A stretch of 14,910 nt of DNA from CAYQQR01 sp964420035. GTDB taxonomy: Bacteria; Bacteroidota; Bacteroidia; Bacteroidales; SM23-62. The stretch spans positions 1 to 14,910 of the forward strand of contig CAYQQR010000064.1 in NCBI GenBank assembly GCA_964420035.1. The letters run 5' to 3'. The first letter of the stretch is position 1; every line of letters begins with the position of its first letter. The notes below the pieces were generated by a model. It was not told the origin of the DNA. It saw only the letters and a program-made list of their open reading frames with translations, and searched no databases. Below are positions 14,543 to 14,910 of this stretch, piece after piece. The translations under genes and the position numbers were made by a program.

Positions 14543-14583
14543 CATCCGATACAATAACATTGTGGATGCTTCATGTACTTTTT
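14543..14583 (+). terminator. Hairpin after the hip operon, possible terminator
   Basis: CATCC (14543-14547) pairs with GGATG (14564-14568), and ACAAT (14551-14555) pairs with ATTGT (14559-14563) over an aac loop, with a 3-base bulge between stems. A run of five T lies at about 14579-14583, some ten bases later than in a classic intrinsic terminator, so termination is plausible but weak. Confidence 0.4.
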
Positions 14584-14605
14584 CATAATGTTGTAAGCAA
14601 CTTTA

Positions 14606-14712
14606 TATTCCGGGCAAACTGCCCCCCGGCATTTTGCCCGTGGGGCATACATTATTGTAGCACCGAATTACACAAAAACTATTTTTTCCCGTAGGGGATA
14701 CATAATTTCTGG
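14606..14712. repeat. Dispersed repeat C, copy 2 (remnant of the zinc mini-gene)
   Basis: Nearly identical to 11227-11332 from the gcccgtggggcatac segment onward, including the codons and TAG that end the 45-residue mini-protein. The upstream CxxC-coding part and the ATG are absent, and the remaining 5' bases carry a 2-bp length change that shifts the frame. This copy is therefore a non-coding remnant. Confidence 0.85.
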
Positions 14713-14756
14713 TGATTGGTGGCCGGTAGGCAAAACACCTTAATACCCTATAAATC

Positions 14757-14910
14757 CTTCAGACGTTGAGACACTGAGACGTTGAGACACTGAGACGCTG
14801 AGACACTGAGACACTGAGACGTTGAGACAACGAGACGCTGAGACGTTGAGACAACGAGACGCTGAGACGTTGAGACAACGAGACGCTGAGACGTTGAGAC
14901 AACGAGACGC
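14757..14910. repeat. Right tandem array of 8-bp units (24-bp higher-order repeat)
   Basis: Eighteen intact 8-bp units run from 14765 to 14908, with a degenerate unit (cttcagac) before them. After a mixed start of gttgagac, actgagac and gctgagac, the array settles into the 24-bp order gctgagac-gttgagac-aacgagac, repeated to the window edge. It has no spacers and continues beyond the window. Confidence 0.95.

Overview
The window looks like a piece of a Bacteroidota chromosome, probably from the marine or anaerobic Marinilabiliales/Prolixibacteraceae side of the phylum; the family is a guess. The reasons are exported and lipoprotein carbohydrate-active enzymes in a row, genes that mostly lack close Shine-Dalgarno sites, occasional TAnnTTTG promoter-like boxes, and a HipB/split-HipA module of the kind common in this phylum. 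No rRNA, tRNA or CRISPR array is visible.

Left third (about 200-7741, all + strand): a carbohydrate-degradation cluster. A secreted family GH2 glycosidase is followed by a secreted GH28 polygalacturonase-like enzyme with all catalytic motifs, then by a 796-residue lipoprotein made of two alpha/beta-hydrolase domains. Its first domain resembles CE15 glucuronoyl esterases; its second has lost the catalytic histidine. Together they suggest breakdown of pectin or another uronic-acid-rich plant or algal polysaccharide at the cell surface or in the periplasm. No SusC/SusD pair or regulator lies inside the window.

Middle (7742-12330): gene-poor, repeat-rich DNA. A lone minus-strand gene encodes a 784-residue protein whose C-terminal half resembles the DUF7309/DUF6930 family. 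It is bracketed by two direct copies of a 174-175-bp hairpin module (A) and two copies of a 60-bp module (B), present in opposite order on the two sides. The same stretch holds an IS982-type transposase stump, a 45-codon putative zinc-binding mini-protein whose 3' half is repeated at 14606-14712, and purine-rich low-complexity DNA.

Right third (12330-14910, AT-richer): a cysteine-rich 132-residue orphan protein preceded by three overlapping, mutually exclusive hairpins, then a three-gene HipB-HipS-HipT-type toxin-antitoxin operon. Its genes overlap, and three 18-bp palindromes spaced 61-62 bp apart lie upstream and probably serve as HipB operators.

Both ends of the window are tandem arrays of an 8-bp unit of the form nnYGAGAC, in 16-bp higher-order repeats on the left and 24-bp on the right. 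A short outpost of the same family lies at 11909-11932.
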